Positions 9,361 to 19,182 of a stretch of DNA of 23,129 bases are shown piece after piece. Position numbers and translations under genes: made by a program. Position 1 is the stretch's first letter, and each line of letters begins with the position of its first letter. The notes beneath the pieces are model-generated. The model searched no databases, was not told the origin of the DNA, and worked only from the letters and a program-made list of their open reading frames with translations. Source of the DNA: JANMQK01 sp031370485 (GTDB lineage: Bacteria; Acidobacteriota; Polarisedimenticolia; Gp22-AA2); the NCBI GenBank assembly GCA_031370485.1, contig JANMQK010000166.1, forward strand, positions 1 to 23,129, written 5' to 3'.

Positions 9361-9411
9361 CCGCTCTTGACATGTCGGCGATCGGATGGTAGCATCCGCC
9401 CCTTTCCTTAA
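9298..9411 (+). CDS. Possible 37-residue small protein
   Basis: ATG at 9298 is preceded by GAGGA (9286-9290) at a good 7-base spacing, about 95 bases downstream of the likely start of the distal promoter, and the frame runs 37 codons to TAA. The peptide begins MSMYGGDVMAGPNLLGLVPS and ends SIRPFP. It has no clear membrane segment or known motif. It contains the proximal promoter of the peptidase gene (9367-9395), which argues against strong coding constraint. I do not recognise it; a chance ORF is the main alternative. Confidence 0.22.
   Translation: MSMYGGDVMAGPNLLGLVPSRPLLTCRRSDGSIRPFP
9367..9395 (+). promoter_or_regulatory. Sigma70-type promoter of the M23 peptidase gene, proximal
   Basis: TTGACA (9367-9372), a 17-base spacer and TAGCAT (9390-9395). 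Transcription would begin near 9402, leaving a leader of about 44 bases to the ATG at 9446. With the distal promoter at 9167 this gives a tandem arrangement. Confidence 0.6.
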
Positions 9412-9445
9412 AACACGGGCGGCGGGAACGCGCGCGGAGGGCGCA

Positions 9446-10345
9446 ATGGGGAAGAAGTTCTACACCATCATGGTCGTGCCGCACGCCGCGGCGAAGTTCC
9501 GCAGGATCAAGCTCTCGAAGAACATCGTCCTGTTCAGCTCGGTCCTCGTCGGTGCGCTGGTGGTGGCGGGCCTCCTGTTCCCGCATTTTTTCCTCAAGGC
9601 GACCCAGATGCGCGCGAGCCTCGAGAGGCTTGCCCTGGAGAACGCCGAGCTGCGGAAGGCGAACCAGAAGGTGGATGCGTCTCTCGCCGACCTGCGCGGA
9701 AAGCTCCAGGAGTTCGAAACCAAGGCCAGCAAGTTCGCTCTCATGGTGGGGGTCGAGGACGCTAACAGCCAGCCTCTGGCGGCCGGCGGCAGTTCGTTCG
9801 ACCTCAAGAGCCTGCCCCAGGCCGCCTCCCAGTCGATCATCGAGGGGGAGATCGGCACGCTAAAAGAGCGCTCGGGCGCCCTGGAGGACTCCTTCCGGGT
9901 GCTCGACATGGCCTTCCAGAAGCAGGCCCTTCTACTGTCCTCGACCCCGAGCATCTTCCCGGTCCGCGGCCTGATGGGGAACGGCTACGGCTGGCGGCGC
10001 GACCCGTTCACGGGTATGCGTGACTTTCACCAGGGCCTCGACCTCGTGGCCCCGCCGGGGACCAAGGTCGTCGCCCCGGCCGATGGCATCGTGACCAGGG
10101 TCGGTCAGGCCGGCGGCTTCGGAAACTCGGTTTTCATCTCGCACGGCTATGGAATCATGACCCGATTCGGCCACCTGATGGCCCCCATGGTCAAGGTGGG
10201 CCAGCGGGTAAAGCGGGGCGACGTGATCGCCACGGTCGGCAGCACCGGGCGCAGCACCGGACCACACCTGCACTACGAGGTCCTGGTCCACCAGCGCAAT
10301 GTGGACCCGGTGAAGTACATCCTCGAGGAATCCAAGACCTTCTAG
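9446..10345 (+). CDS. Membrane-anchored M23 (LytM-type) metallopeptidase
   Basis: 299-residue protein, probably a peptidoglycan endopeptidase or a regulator of one, anchored in the inner membrane and facing the periplasm. The ATG at 9446 is chosen for GGAGG 5 bases upstream (9436-9440) and because the protein then starts with the basic cytoplasmic segment MGKKFYTIMVVPH. Residues about 27-50 form the membrane helix, 53-98 a coiled coil (heptad-like ASLERLALENAELRKANQKV), and 170-292 the LytM fold. Zinc ligands are His195 and Asp199 in FHQGLDL and His276 in GPHLHYE, with His243 and His274 nearby, so the enzyme looks active. The gene has its own promoter and lies just upstream of secA. The family often works in cell separation, but the substrate is not shown here. 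Confidence 0.92.
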   Translation: MGKKFYTIMVVPHAAAKFRRIKLSKNIVLFSSVLVGALVVAGLLFPHFFLKATQMRASLERLALENAELRKANQKVDASLADLRGKLQEFETKASKFALMVGVEDANSQPLAAGGSSFDLKSLPQAASQSIIEGEIGTLKERSGALEDSFRVLDMAFQKQALLLSSTPSIFPVRGLMGNGYGWRRDPFTGMRDFHQGLDLVAPPGTKVVAPADGIVTRVGQAGGFGNSVFISHGYGIMTRFGHLMAPMVKVGQRVKRGDVIATVGSTGRSTGPHLHYEVLVHQRNVDPVKYILEESKTF

Positions 10346-10349
10346 GGTT

Positions 10350-10377
10350 TTGATTTCCGCCCGCTTTTTGCTATAGT
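10350..10377 (+). promoter_or_regulatory. Promoter of secA-guaB
   Basis: TTGATT (10350-10355), a 16-base spacer and TATAGT (10372-10377), immediately after the peptidase stop. Initiation is expected near 10384, giving a leader of about 140 bases before the secA ATG. The leader holds two palindromes and a short ORF. Confidence 0.55.
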
Positions 10378-10383
10378 TCGCAG

Positions 10384-10523
10384 ATGCGGCTGGGTTCGGC
10401 GGAACTCTCGTCGTCGCCCCGGCAGGGACGCGCCGGGCCCGGCGCTCCCTGGAAGCCCTCCCACAACAGTGCGAACCCAGGGTTCGCGCCCCGAGAGGGG
10501 CGGAGGCGGTGGGCTACACTTCT

Positions 10524-10530
<7 letters not shown>
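10384..10530 (+). CDS. Possible upstream ORF of secA (48 residues)
   Basis: ATG at 10384 coincides with the predicted transcription start, so it could be translated as a leaderless ORF. It runs 48 codons to TGA at 10528-10530, overlapping the preferred secA ATG (10524) by 7 bases (ATGCTGA), a layout typical of translational coupling. Residues 16-19 are RAGP, followed by Gly, the same tetrapeptide as the core of the E. coli SecM arrest sequence. Against it: RAGP is encoded by a purely G/C palindrome, there is no signal sequence, only 15 residues precede the motif, and the second half has codon use unlike its neighbours. An in-frame TGA at 10351 rules out a longer form. Confidence 0.22.
10430..10445. 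repeat. Perfect 16-bp palindrome in the secA leader
   Basis: GCGCCGGG followed directly by CCCGGCGC. As RNA it can form a 6-bp stem with a GGCC tetraloop. It lies about 45 bases into the predicted secA leader and encodes the RAGPG of the short upstream ORF. It could be a regulatory hairpin or an attenuating structure; no T-run follows. Confidence 0.5.
10471..10487. repeat. Second inverted repeat in the secA leader, next to the ribosome-binding site
   Basis: GCGAACCC, one base, GGGTTCGC. As RNA it would fold into a 6-bp stem with loop CCAGG and ends 7 bases before GAGGGG (10495-10500), a possible Shine-Dalgarno for a GTG at 10509. It could control access of ribosomes to secA. Confidence 0.45.
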
Positions 10531-13223
<2,693 letters not shown>

Positions 13224-13237
13224 CAGGAGAGCGTTCG

Positions 13238-14704
13238 ATGCTTGACTCATCGATCCCGGAAGGACTGACGTTCGACGACGTCTTGCTCGTCCCGGGAAAG
13301 TCCGAGGTCCTGCCGAGCCGTGTCGACGTGACGACGCGTCTTACGCGGAACATCGGTCTGAACATACCGCTCGTCTCGGCCGCCATGGACACGGTGACCG
13401 ATTCCCGGCTGGCCATCGCAATGGCCCAGCAGGGGGGGATCGGCATCATTCACAAGACATTCCCGATCGAGGTCCAGGCCGGGGAAATCGACAAGGTGAA
13501 GCGATCCGAAAGCGGCATGATCGTCGACCCGATCACCGTGCTCCCGGAGCAGCCGATCTCCGAGGCCCTCGAATTGATGCAGCGCTTCAAGATCTCGGGC
13601 GTGCCCGTCGCCGATCGCGGCGGCCGGCTGCTGGGGATCCTCACGAACAGGGACCTGCGCTTCGAAACCCGGACGACACTCCCGGTCTCGGCCGTCATGA
13701 CCAAGGAGGACCTGGTGACGGTCCCCGTGGGGACGACCCTGGAGGAGGCGAAGGCGATCCTCCACAAGCACAAGATCGAGAAACTACTCGTCGTCGACCG
13801 GGAGTACCACCTGAAGGGGCTGATCACGGTCAAGGATATCCAGAAAATGATCAAGTATCCCGACGCCTGCAAGGACGCCCTGGGGCGGCTGCGGGTCGGT
13901 GGGGCCGTCGGGGTATCGCCCGACACCGAAGAGCGCGCGCGGGCGCTGGTGGACGCGCGGGTCGACCTGCTGGTCGTGGACACGGCGCACGGGCACTCCG
14001 CGGGGGTCCTCGAAACCGTCCGCCGGCTCCGATCGCTTTTCCCCGAGGTCGATCTGGTGGCGGGGAATGTGGCCACGGAGGCGGGGGCGGCGGATCTCAT
14101 ACGGCTGGGGGTGGACGCGGTAAAGGTCGGTATCGGGCCGGGGTCCATCTGCACGACACGGGTTGTCACCGGCGTCGGCGTGCCGCAGATAACCGCCATC
14201 GCGCAGTGCGCCGGGCCCGCCCGCAAGAGCGGCGTCCCGATCATCGCTGACGGCGGCATCAAGTTCTCGGGGGACATCACCAAGGCGCTGGCCGCGGGGG
14301 CCTCGTCGGTGATGCTGGGATCGCTTTTCGCCGGTACCGAGGAGGCGCCGGGCGAGACAATCCTGTACCAGGGACGGACCTTCAAGGCCTACCGGGGCAT
14401 GGGATCGCTGGGCGCCATGCGTCGCGGCAGCGCGGATCGCTATTTCCAGGAGGCGAACGCGGCGGACGAGAAGCTCGTACCGGAGGGGATCGAGGGGATG
14501 GTCCCGTACAAGGGGAGCCTGCAGGCGCTGGTTCCCCAGCTGGTCGGCGGGCTGCGCGCCGGGATGGGATACTGCGGCGCCAGGAATATCGAGGAGCTCA
14601 AGAAAGAAGGCCGGTTCATCCGCATCACCGCCGCCGGGCTGAGGGAGAGCCACGCGCACGATGTGGTGATCACGAAGGAAGCCCCGAACTACCGGCTCGA
14701 GTAG
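13238..14704 (+). CDS. guaB: IMP dehydrogenase
   Basis: NAD-dependent oxidation of IMP to XMP, the committed step to guanine nucleotides. 488 residues, the usual bacterial length. ATG at 13238 has AGGAGA at 13225-13230 with a 7-base gap; the open frame continues far upstream within secA but that part is not IMPDH. Domains: TIM barrel (FDDVLLVPGKSEVLPS near the start), two CBS domains in the insertion at about 90-210, then the catalytic loop GPGSICTTR with nucleophile Cys305, GGIKFSGDITKALAAGA and the flap YRGMGS. The CBS pair usually binds adenine or guanine nucleotides and tunes activity. It is 14 bases after secA, probably co-transcribed, an unusual functional pairing. It is convergent with tsaE. 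Confidence 0.98.
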   Translation: MLDSSIPEGLTFDDVLLVPGKSEVLPSRVDVTTRLTRNIGLNIPLVSAAMDTVTDSRLAIAMAQQGGIGIIHKTFPIEVQAGEIDKVKRSESGMIVDPITVLPEQPISEALELMQRFKISGVPVADRGGRLLGILTNRDLRFETRTTLPVSAVMTKEDLVTVPVGTTLEEAKAILHKHKIEKLLVVDREYHLKGLITVKDIQKMIKYPDACKDALGRLRVGGAVGVSPDTEERARALVDARVDLLVVDTAHGHSAGVLETVRRLRSLFPEVDLVAGNVATEAGAADLIRLGVDAVKVGIGPGSICTTRVVTGVGVPQITAIAQCAGPARKSGVPIIADGGIKFSGDITKALAAGASSVMLGSLFAGTEEAPGETILYQGRTFKAYRGMGSLGAMRRGSADRYFQEANAADEKLVPEGIEGMVPYKGSLQALVPQLVGGLRAGMGYCGARNIEELKKEGRFIRITAAGLRESHAHDVVITKEAPNYRLE

Positions 14705-14749
14705 AACCGCCCCCGGTCGGAACCTGTGCGCCAGCCGCTGCGGCGCCCC

Positions 14750-15181
14750 CTAGTTGCGGCGGTCCTCGACGGTGATGCGCCTCTCGTTCCCTCCGAGATC
14801 CTCGATCCGGACGGCAATGCACCTCGGAGGACGCCATGGGCCGAGGCGCTCGGCCCATTCCACGACCGCCACGCCGTCGGCTCCCAGGATCTCCTCCAGC
14901 CCCAGCTCGTCGATGTCCGAGGCCTTCTCGATCCTGTACAGGTCCACGTGGTAAACGGTCAGCCGGCCCGAGTAGGGGTTGATGAGCGTAAAGGTGGGGG
15001 AGCGGACTTCCTCCGGAGAAACCCCCAGCCCGATCGCCACGCCGCGCGCGAAGCAGGTCTTCCCCATGCCAAGGTCCCCTTCCAGAAGGACGATGTCCCC
15101 CGCCTCGAGCAGGGCGGCAAGCTCGAGGCCCGCTCCCATCGTTTCGTCCTCCGACCGGGTGGTTGTCGTTCGTGTGGTCAT
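14750..15181 (-). CDS. tsaE: tRNA threonylcarbamoyladenosine biosynthesis ATPase TsaE
   Basis: P-loop ATPase that works with TsaB and TsaD in making t6A37 on ANN-reading tRNAs. From the ATG at 15181 it has 143 residues, normal for the family. Walker A is GDLGMGKT at 35-42; SPTFTLINPY, YHVDLYRI and VVEWAER are the other family blocks. The ATG lies 8 bases after the stop of the acetyltransferase gene and lacks a clear ribosome-binding site, so it probably depends on translational coupling; an in-frame ATG 38 codons further upstream lies inside that gene and is less likely. The first 15 residues (Thr/Arg-rich) are poorly conserved, so a start at Met15 is possible. TsaB and TsaD are not in this window. 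Confidence 0.93.
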   Translation of the reverse strand: MTTRTTTTRSEDETMGAGLELAALLEAGDIVLLEGDLGMGKTCFARGVAIGLGVSPEEVRSPTFTLINPYSGRLTVYHVDLYRIEKASDIDELGLEEILGADGVAVVEWAERLGPWRPPRCIAVRIEDLGGNERRITVEDRRN

Positions 15182-15189
15182 CGGCGGAA

Positions 15190-15846
15190 TCAGAGCAGGG
15201 AGAGTTCCATGAGCACCGGCCGGGGCATCAGGTCCCTCTGGTGGCGGAACAGGCGGGGGAGCGACCGGACCACCCTGAATCTGCCCCGTTCGCACAGCGA
15301 TTCACAGCGGCTGTTGGCGATGGTCCGGCAGTACTTGAGGTGGCGGCGCCGGGCGACCTCGGTCGCTTCCTGCAGGAGACCCAGGCCGATGCCGCGGCCA
15401 CGGAGCGCGGGATCGACCCCGAGCGATACGATGTAGAGCACATCTCCCCGTGGATTGTGCGAACCGGAAGGGGAGGCCGACTGGTACTCGGAGAACGACC
15501 TGGAGTAATCGCGGGTCCATATGAGACCGGTGGTCAGCCCCACGACCTGCGAGCGGCCTCCGGGACGCCGCAGCTCGGCCAGCAGGAAAGCCTCGGGGAA
15601 GGCAAAGAGCCGCCTCTGCAATTCGTTCAGAGTGACCGCCATCCTGCCCCAGACGCGACGCTCCACCAGGGTCGCCTCCTCGAGGTCGTCCGGGCGCGCC
15701 GGGCGGATGAGCACCTTGACGGGGACCCGGCGGATGGAGGGGGCCGAGCTCCCCGCGCGGGAAGAGGGGCCGTCTCGCCTGGAGAGGGGGCGAGATTGCA
15801 TCGAAGTCGAGGCCCCCTGTCCGGAACCCGGTTGATCCTGCTTCAT
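15190..15846 (-). CDS. GNAT-family N-acetyltransferase
   Basis: 218-residue protein with a GNAT acetyl-CoA-binding core. The ATG at 15846 overlaps the nnr stop by 4 bases (ATGA), which supports this start. The first about 42 residues are Ser/Arg/Gly-rich and look disordered; the fold begins at VKVLIRPARPDDLEEA. Motif A is LYIVSLGVDPALRGRGIGLGLLQEA, with the pyrophosphate-binding RGRGIG at 149-154. The partner genes nnr and tsaE recall loci in which RimI, a ribosomal-protein acetyltransferase, accompanies tsa genes, but the body differs from RimI (WTRDYSRSFSEYQS insertion and an Arg-rich tail), so I do not call it RimI. Substrate unknown; small-molecule or protein acetylation are both possible. 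Confidence 0.82.
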   Translation of the reverse strand: MKQDQPGSGQGASTSMQSRPLSRRDGPSSRAGSSAPSIRRVPVKVLIRPARPDDLEEATLVERRVWGRMAVTLNELQRRLFAFPEAFLLAELRRPGGRSQVVGLTTGLIWTRDYSRSFSEYQSASPSGSHNPRGDVLYIVSLGVDPALRGRGIGLGLLQEATEVARRRHLKYCRTIANSRCESLCERGRFRVVRSLPRLFRHQRDLMPRPVLMELSLL

Positions 15847-17429
15847 GTCACGAGCCTCTCCCTGCTCCGAGCTCCCTGGACCGGTCTCAAGAGCGCCACG
15901 GCGGAAGGGAACCGCGTGAGAAGATCCCTGGCGATCAGGGGCATCTGTCCGACCTCGTCGGCGGCGAGGTCACCCGCGAGCCCATGCAGGAAAACCCCTG
16001 TTTTCACGGCTCCCTCGACATCGAGCCCCTGGGCCAGGAGCCCGGTCAGGATTCCTGTTAGGACGTCCCCTGATCCGCCCGTGGCCATCCCCGGATTCCC
16101 TGTCGGGTTGACGTAGACCTTTCCCCGGGGAGTGGCGATCAGGCTCCGATACCCCTTCAGGACCAGAAAGCACCGGTGACGACGGGCGAACTCCCGAGCC
16201 AGGGAAACCCGCTCCGCCTGCACATCCTCCGTGGATATCCCGGCAAGCCTGGCCATTTCCCCCGGGTGTGGCGTCAGGACCAGGGGTCTGGCTCTCCCCG
16301 AAAGGAGGTGAGCCCGCCCCGCGAAGGCGTTCAGCCCGTCAGCGTCCAGGACGAGCGGTACGCGGACCCGGCGCACCAGTTCTACGATCAGTTTCTTCGT
16401 CTCGGGGTGTGTCGTCAACCCCGGACCGATCCCAACTGCCTGCTTGCCGCGCAGGGCGGCCAGAAGACCCGGCAGCGCGGTCGCGGCGAGCGACCCGTTG
16501 GCCGTCTCGGGGAGGCCCTCGGTCATCGCTTCCATCGCCCCGGGCACCATCCCGGTCTGGATGCCGCGCGGGACGGCGACGGTCAGGAGGCCGCACCCGG
16601 CCCTGAGCGCAGCCAGCGCCACGAGCCGGGCCGCGCCCCCCTTGCCGCGGGAACCGGCGACCACCAGAGCGTGGCCGTAGGTCCCCTTGTGGCTCCCCGC
16701 CCGGCGGGGCGGCAGGAACGGCACGAGGTCGGAGGCCTGGAGGACCTCGAGGTCGACACCCTGATCGGCGACAGCCTCGTCGGGGATCGAAATCTCGACC
16801 ACGTGCAGCTCTCCGCAGAACGCCTCGGCCGGCGGAAGGACGTGGGGAATCTTGGGGCGGACGAAGGTCACGGTGTAGTCCGCCCTGATGCAGGGACCGG
16901 GAATTTCCGCCGAGTCGCCCGACAGTCCCGAGGGGATGTCCACCGCCAGGATCGTCTTCCCGGAGGCGTTCACCTCCTCGAACACGGTGGCCAGGAGGCC
17001 ATGCACCGGACGGGAGAGGCCGGTGCCGAGAATGGCGTCCACGACGAGATCGCTTTCCCCGAGAAGGGCCCGGGCGCCTCGCCAGTCGGCAGGGCTCGTG
17101 ATCTCACGGGGCGCCACCCCGAGGTGCCGGAGCATCTTCAGATTGATTGCCGCGCTGCCGCGGACCTCCCTGGCCCGGCCGAAGAGAAGCGCCTGGAAGG
17201 GGATGCCCCGGTTTCGCAGATGGCGCGCCAGCACGAAGCCGTCCCCGCCGTTGTTCCCCTTGCCGCAGAGCAGGAGAAGGCGGTGCGCCTGCAGCTCCTC
17301 GACCGCCCCCCGCAGGAAGGCGAAGATCTGTAGCCCGGCGTTCTCCATCAGGACGATCTCGGGCACGCCGTAGGTGCGAACGGCCCGGCGGTCGATCTCC
17401 CGCATCTGCCGGGATGTGAGGATTTCCAC
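15843..17429 (-). CDS. nnr: Bifunctional NAD(P)H-hydrate epimerase / ADP- or ATP-dependent dehydratase
   Basis: Repairs hydrated NADH and NADPH: the N-terminal domain (about 1-215, YjeF_N) epimerises R- to S-NAD(P)HX, the C-terminal ribokinase-like domain (about 225-515) dehydrates the S form at the cost of a nucleotide. 528 residues, typical of the fused form. N-terminal marks: MENAG, LLLCGKGNNGGDGFVLARHL and DAILGTGLSRP. C-terminal marks: GSRGKGGAARL, LDADGLNAF, LTPHPGEMARL and GGSGDVLTGI at about 451-460, whose Asp455 is the likely catalytic base. The start is GTG at 17429 with AGGGAG about 10 bases upstream. It is the first gene of an nnr-GNAT-tsaE operon and diverges from aroC. Confidence 0.96.
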   Translation of the reverse strand: MEILTSRQMREIDRRAVRTYGVPEIVLMENAGLQIFAFLRGAVEELQAHRLLLLCGKGNNGGDGFVLARHLRNRGIPFQALLFGRAREVRGSAAINLKMLRHLGVAPREITSPADWRGARALLGESDLVVDAILGTGLSRPVHGLLATVFEEVNASGKTILAVDIPSGLSGDSAEIPGPCIRADYTVTFVRPKIPHVLPPAEAFCGELHVVEISIPDEAVADQGVDLEVLQASDLVPFLPPRRAGSHKGTYGHALVVAGSRGKGGAARLVALAALRAGCGLLTVAVPRGIQTGMVPGAMEAMTEGLPETANGSLAATALPGLLAALRGKQAVGIGPGLTTHPETKKLIVELVRRVRVPLVLDADGLNAFAGRAHLLSGRARPLVLTPHPGEMARLAGISTEDVQAERVSLAREFARRHRCFLVLKGYRSLIATPRGKVYVNPTGNPGMATGGSGDVLTGILTGLLAQGLDVEGAVKTGVFLHGLAGDLAADEVGQMPLIARDLLTRFPSAVALLRPVQGARSRERLVT

Positions 17430-17456
17430 GCGCGACGGTCTCCCTGGAAGAAGGAC

Positions 17457-17485
17457 ACTCTACACAGCCCGGGGCGGCCGATCAA
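17457..17485 (-). promoter_or_regulatory. Promoter of the nnr-GNAT-tsaE operon
   Basis: On the minus strand, TTGATC (17485-17480), a 17-base spacer and TAGAGT (17462-17457). Initiation would fall near 17450, about 20 bases before the GTG start, leaving room for AGGGAG. Confidence 0.5.
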
Positions 17486-17520
17486 GGGTTCGCGGTTCAC
17501 CAGAGACCGTGGGTTTCACC

Positions 17521-17549
17521 GCCGCGCCACGCGTTGACAGTGGCGCGGC
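17521..17549. repeat. Perfect 10-bp inverted repeat enclosing the aroC -35 box (operator candidate)
   Basis: GCCGCGCCAC (17521-17530), a 9-base spacer GCGTTGACA, and GTGGCGCGGC (17540-17549). The arms are exact reverse complements and the spacer contains the TTGACA of the aroC promoter. It lies upstream of the transcription start, so it acts as DNA, most simply as the site of a dimeric regulator that would block RNA polymerase. Confidence 0.55.
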
Positions 17550-17563
17550 AGGAGAAAGATAAT
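17534..17563 (+). promoter_or_regulatory. Sigma70-type promoter of the aroC operon
   Basis: TTGACA (17534-17539), an 18-base spacer and GATAAT (17558-17563), the best promoter match in the window. Initiation near 17570 gives a leader of about 38 bases with AGGA 8 bases before the aroC ATG. Confidence 0.65.
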
Positions 17564-17607
17564 CGCGCTCCGATGCCCGAGAAAGTCCCTCCTACAGGAT
17601 CGAGGCC

Positions 17608-18777
17608 ATGCTGCGTTTCCTGACCGCCGGGGAGTCCCACGGTCAGGCGCTGGTGGCGACCCTCGACGGGATGCCCTGGGGTCTTCCGCTCCGCCGCGAG
17701 GACATCGACTCCGACCTGCGCCGGCGGCAGCGCGGGTACGGGCGCGGCAAGCGGATGGCCATCGAACAGGACCGGGCGGAGATACTCTCCGGTGTCCGCC
17801 ACGGCCGGACGATCGGCAGCCCCATCGCACTGCTTGTCTCGAACCGGGACTGGGAGAACTGGAAGACGGCCATGTCGGTGGAGCCGCTGCCGGCCGGCGA
17901 CACCGGGGCGCGGCGCCTCACCCGTCCCCGACCAGGGCATGCGGACCTCTCCGGGGCGCTCAAGTACGGCACGCACGACGCCCGCGACATCCTGGAGCGC
18001 GCCTCGGCTCGAGAAACTGCCGCCCGCGTGGCGGTGGGCGCCGTCGCCAGGAAGCTCCTGGCCCGGTTCGGCATCGCCGTGGCCAGCCATACGACCGCGC
18101 TGGGGGACGTGGCCTACCCGCCCGGCACGGAGAAGACCTGGGAGGAGATCGTGGCGGCCGAGGAAACGCCGCTGCGCTGCGCCGACGAGGCGCTCACCGG
18201 GCGGATGATCGAGGCGATCGACGCCGCCGGCCTGAAAGGGGATTCGATAGGGGGATCGTTCCAGGTCGTGGCGCGGGGCGTCCCGCCGGGTCTCGGATCC
18301 CACAGGCAGTGGGACCTGCGGCTGGGCGCGCGGCTTGCCGCGGCGATCTGCTCGATTCCCTCGATCAAGGCGTTCGCCATCGGCGCCGGAGTCGAATCGG
18401 CGGCGGCCGCGGGGTCGGAATTCCACGACGCGATCTTCTACGACCCGGCCGGGCGCCGCTTTTTCCGCACCACCAACCACGCCGGCGGCATCGAGGGTGG
18501 GATGAGCGACGGCGAGGAAATCCGGACCAGGGCCTACGTCAAGCCGCTCTCGACGCTCCCGACGCCTCTTCACAGCGTCGACCTCGAGACCAAGGAGGAG
18601 TTCGAGGCGCAGGTGGAGAGAACGGACGTCTCGGCGATCGCCGCGGCCGGGGTCGTGGGGGAGGCGATGACCGCGATCGTCCTGGCGGAGGCCTTTCTCG
18701 AGAAGTTCGGGGGGGACTCGATCGACGAAATCTCACGCAACCACAGCGCCTACCTGGATCAGCTGAAAAACTTCTAG
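17608..18777 (+). CDS. aroC: Chorismate synthase
   Basis: Last common step of the shikimate pathway: anti elimination of phosphate from EPSP to give chorismate, with reduced FMN. 389 residues, usual size. Family blocks in order: TAGESHGQALVATLDGMP at the start, RRRQRGYGRGKRMAIEQD, SGVRHGRTIGSPIAL, RPGHADLSGALKYG, RDILERASARETAARVA, and toward the end TTNHAGGIEGGMSDGEEI and RTDVSAIAAAGVVGEAM. ATG at 17608 has AGGA (17596-17599) 8 bases upstream. It heads a plus-strand group with the ATL gene and two CPBP genes, spaced by 12 bases or less up to the third gene. The promoter is wrapped in a strong inverted repeat, which suggests dedicated control. Confidence 0.98.
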   Translation: MLRFLTAGESHGQALVATLDGMPWGLPLRREDIDSDLRRRQRGYGRGKRMAIEQDRAEILSGVRHGRTIGSPIALLVSNRDWENWKTAMSVEPLPAGDTGARRLTRPRPGHADLSGALKYGTHDARDILERASARETAARVAVGAVARKLLARFGIAVASHTTALGDVAYPPGTEKTWEEIVAAEETPLRCADEALTGRMIEAIDAAGLKGDSIGGSFQVVARGVPPGLGSHRQWDLRLGARLAAAICSIPSIKAFAIGAGVESAAAAGSEFHDAIFYDPAGRRFFRTTNHAGGIEGGMSDGEEIRTRAYVKPLSTLPTPLHSVDLETKEEFEAQVERTDVSAIAAAGVVGEAMTAIVLAEAFLEKFGGDSIDEISRNHSAYLDQLKNF

Positions 18778-18789
18778 CGAGAGTGCTGC

Positions 18790-19182
18790 GTGCCTACGGG
18801 AAAACGCCCTCCCGGAACGACCCGCGACGGCGCGTTCCATGAAATCTACAAGGTCGTCGCCCGCGTGCCGCGCGGGCGGGTCGCGAGCTACGGGCAGGTG
18901 GCCCGGATGGCGGGGCTGCAGGGGGGGGCCCGGACCGCCGGCTGGGCCCTCGCGGCGCTGGCCGACGACTGCCTCATCGACGGTCGGCCTGTACCCTGGC
19001 ACCGGATCGTGAACGCCGCAGGCCGCATCAGCCCGCGCGGCGACGGCCCCGGGGGGCCTGCTGCGAGGCGCCAGGCGGCGCGTCTGCGGCGCGAGGGGAT
19101 TGCCGTTCACGGTGACCGCGTCGATATCGACCTGCATCGCTGGACAGGCGCACAGCGGTCCGGAATAGGGAAGACAGGGTGA
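18790..19182 (+). CDS. Alkyltransferase-like (ATL) DNA-repair protein
   Basis: 130-residue protein of the Ogt/MGMT DNA-binding family. The usual active-site PCHR is PWHR here (Trp70), the hallmark of ATL proteins, which bind O6-alkylguanine, flip it out and hand the lesion to nucleotide excision repair instead of removing the alkyl group. Other conserved parts are present: RGRVASYGQVA (helix-turn-helix with Tyr34), ARTAGWAL with the arginine finger Arg48, and RIVNAAGRIS. The start is GTG at 18790, 12 bases after the aroC stop, with a weak GAGAG upstream. The C-terminal 35 residues are longer than the E. coli ATL core and Arg-rich. The stop overlaps the next GTG by 4 bases. I am confident of ATL type; UvrA interaction is by family analogy. 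Confidence 0.92.
   Translation: MPTGKRPPGTTRDGAFHEIYKVVARVPRGRVASYGQVARMAGLQGGARTAGWALAALADDCLIDGRPVPWHRIVNAAGRISPRGDGPGGPAARRQAARLRREGIAVHGDRVDIDLHRWTGAQRSGIGKTG

Noticed and set aside
9189..9395. 68-codon minus-strand frame between nagZ and the M23 gene
   Set aside because: No ribosome-binding site or promoter in its orientation and no recognisable motif; it runs antisense to two plus-strand promoters.
9014..9586. 190-codon minus-strand frame across the same gap
   Set aside because: It overlaps the starts of both nagZ and the M23 gene, has no ribosome-binding site and looks like composition-driven noise.
14728..14746. Hairpin between guaB and tsaE (GCGCC/GGCGC or GCCG/CGGC) as a terminator
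   Set aside because: The two stems exclude each other, are only 4-5 bp long and lack a T-run.
15182..15295. Longer start of tsaE within the acetyltransferase gene
   Set aside because: The added residues are Pro/Gly-rich and not TsaE-like; the nearer ATG fits the family length and the spacing to the previous stop.
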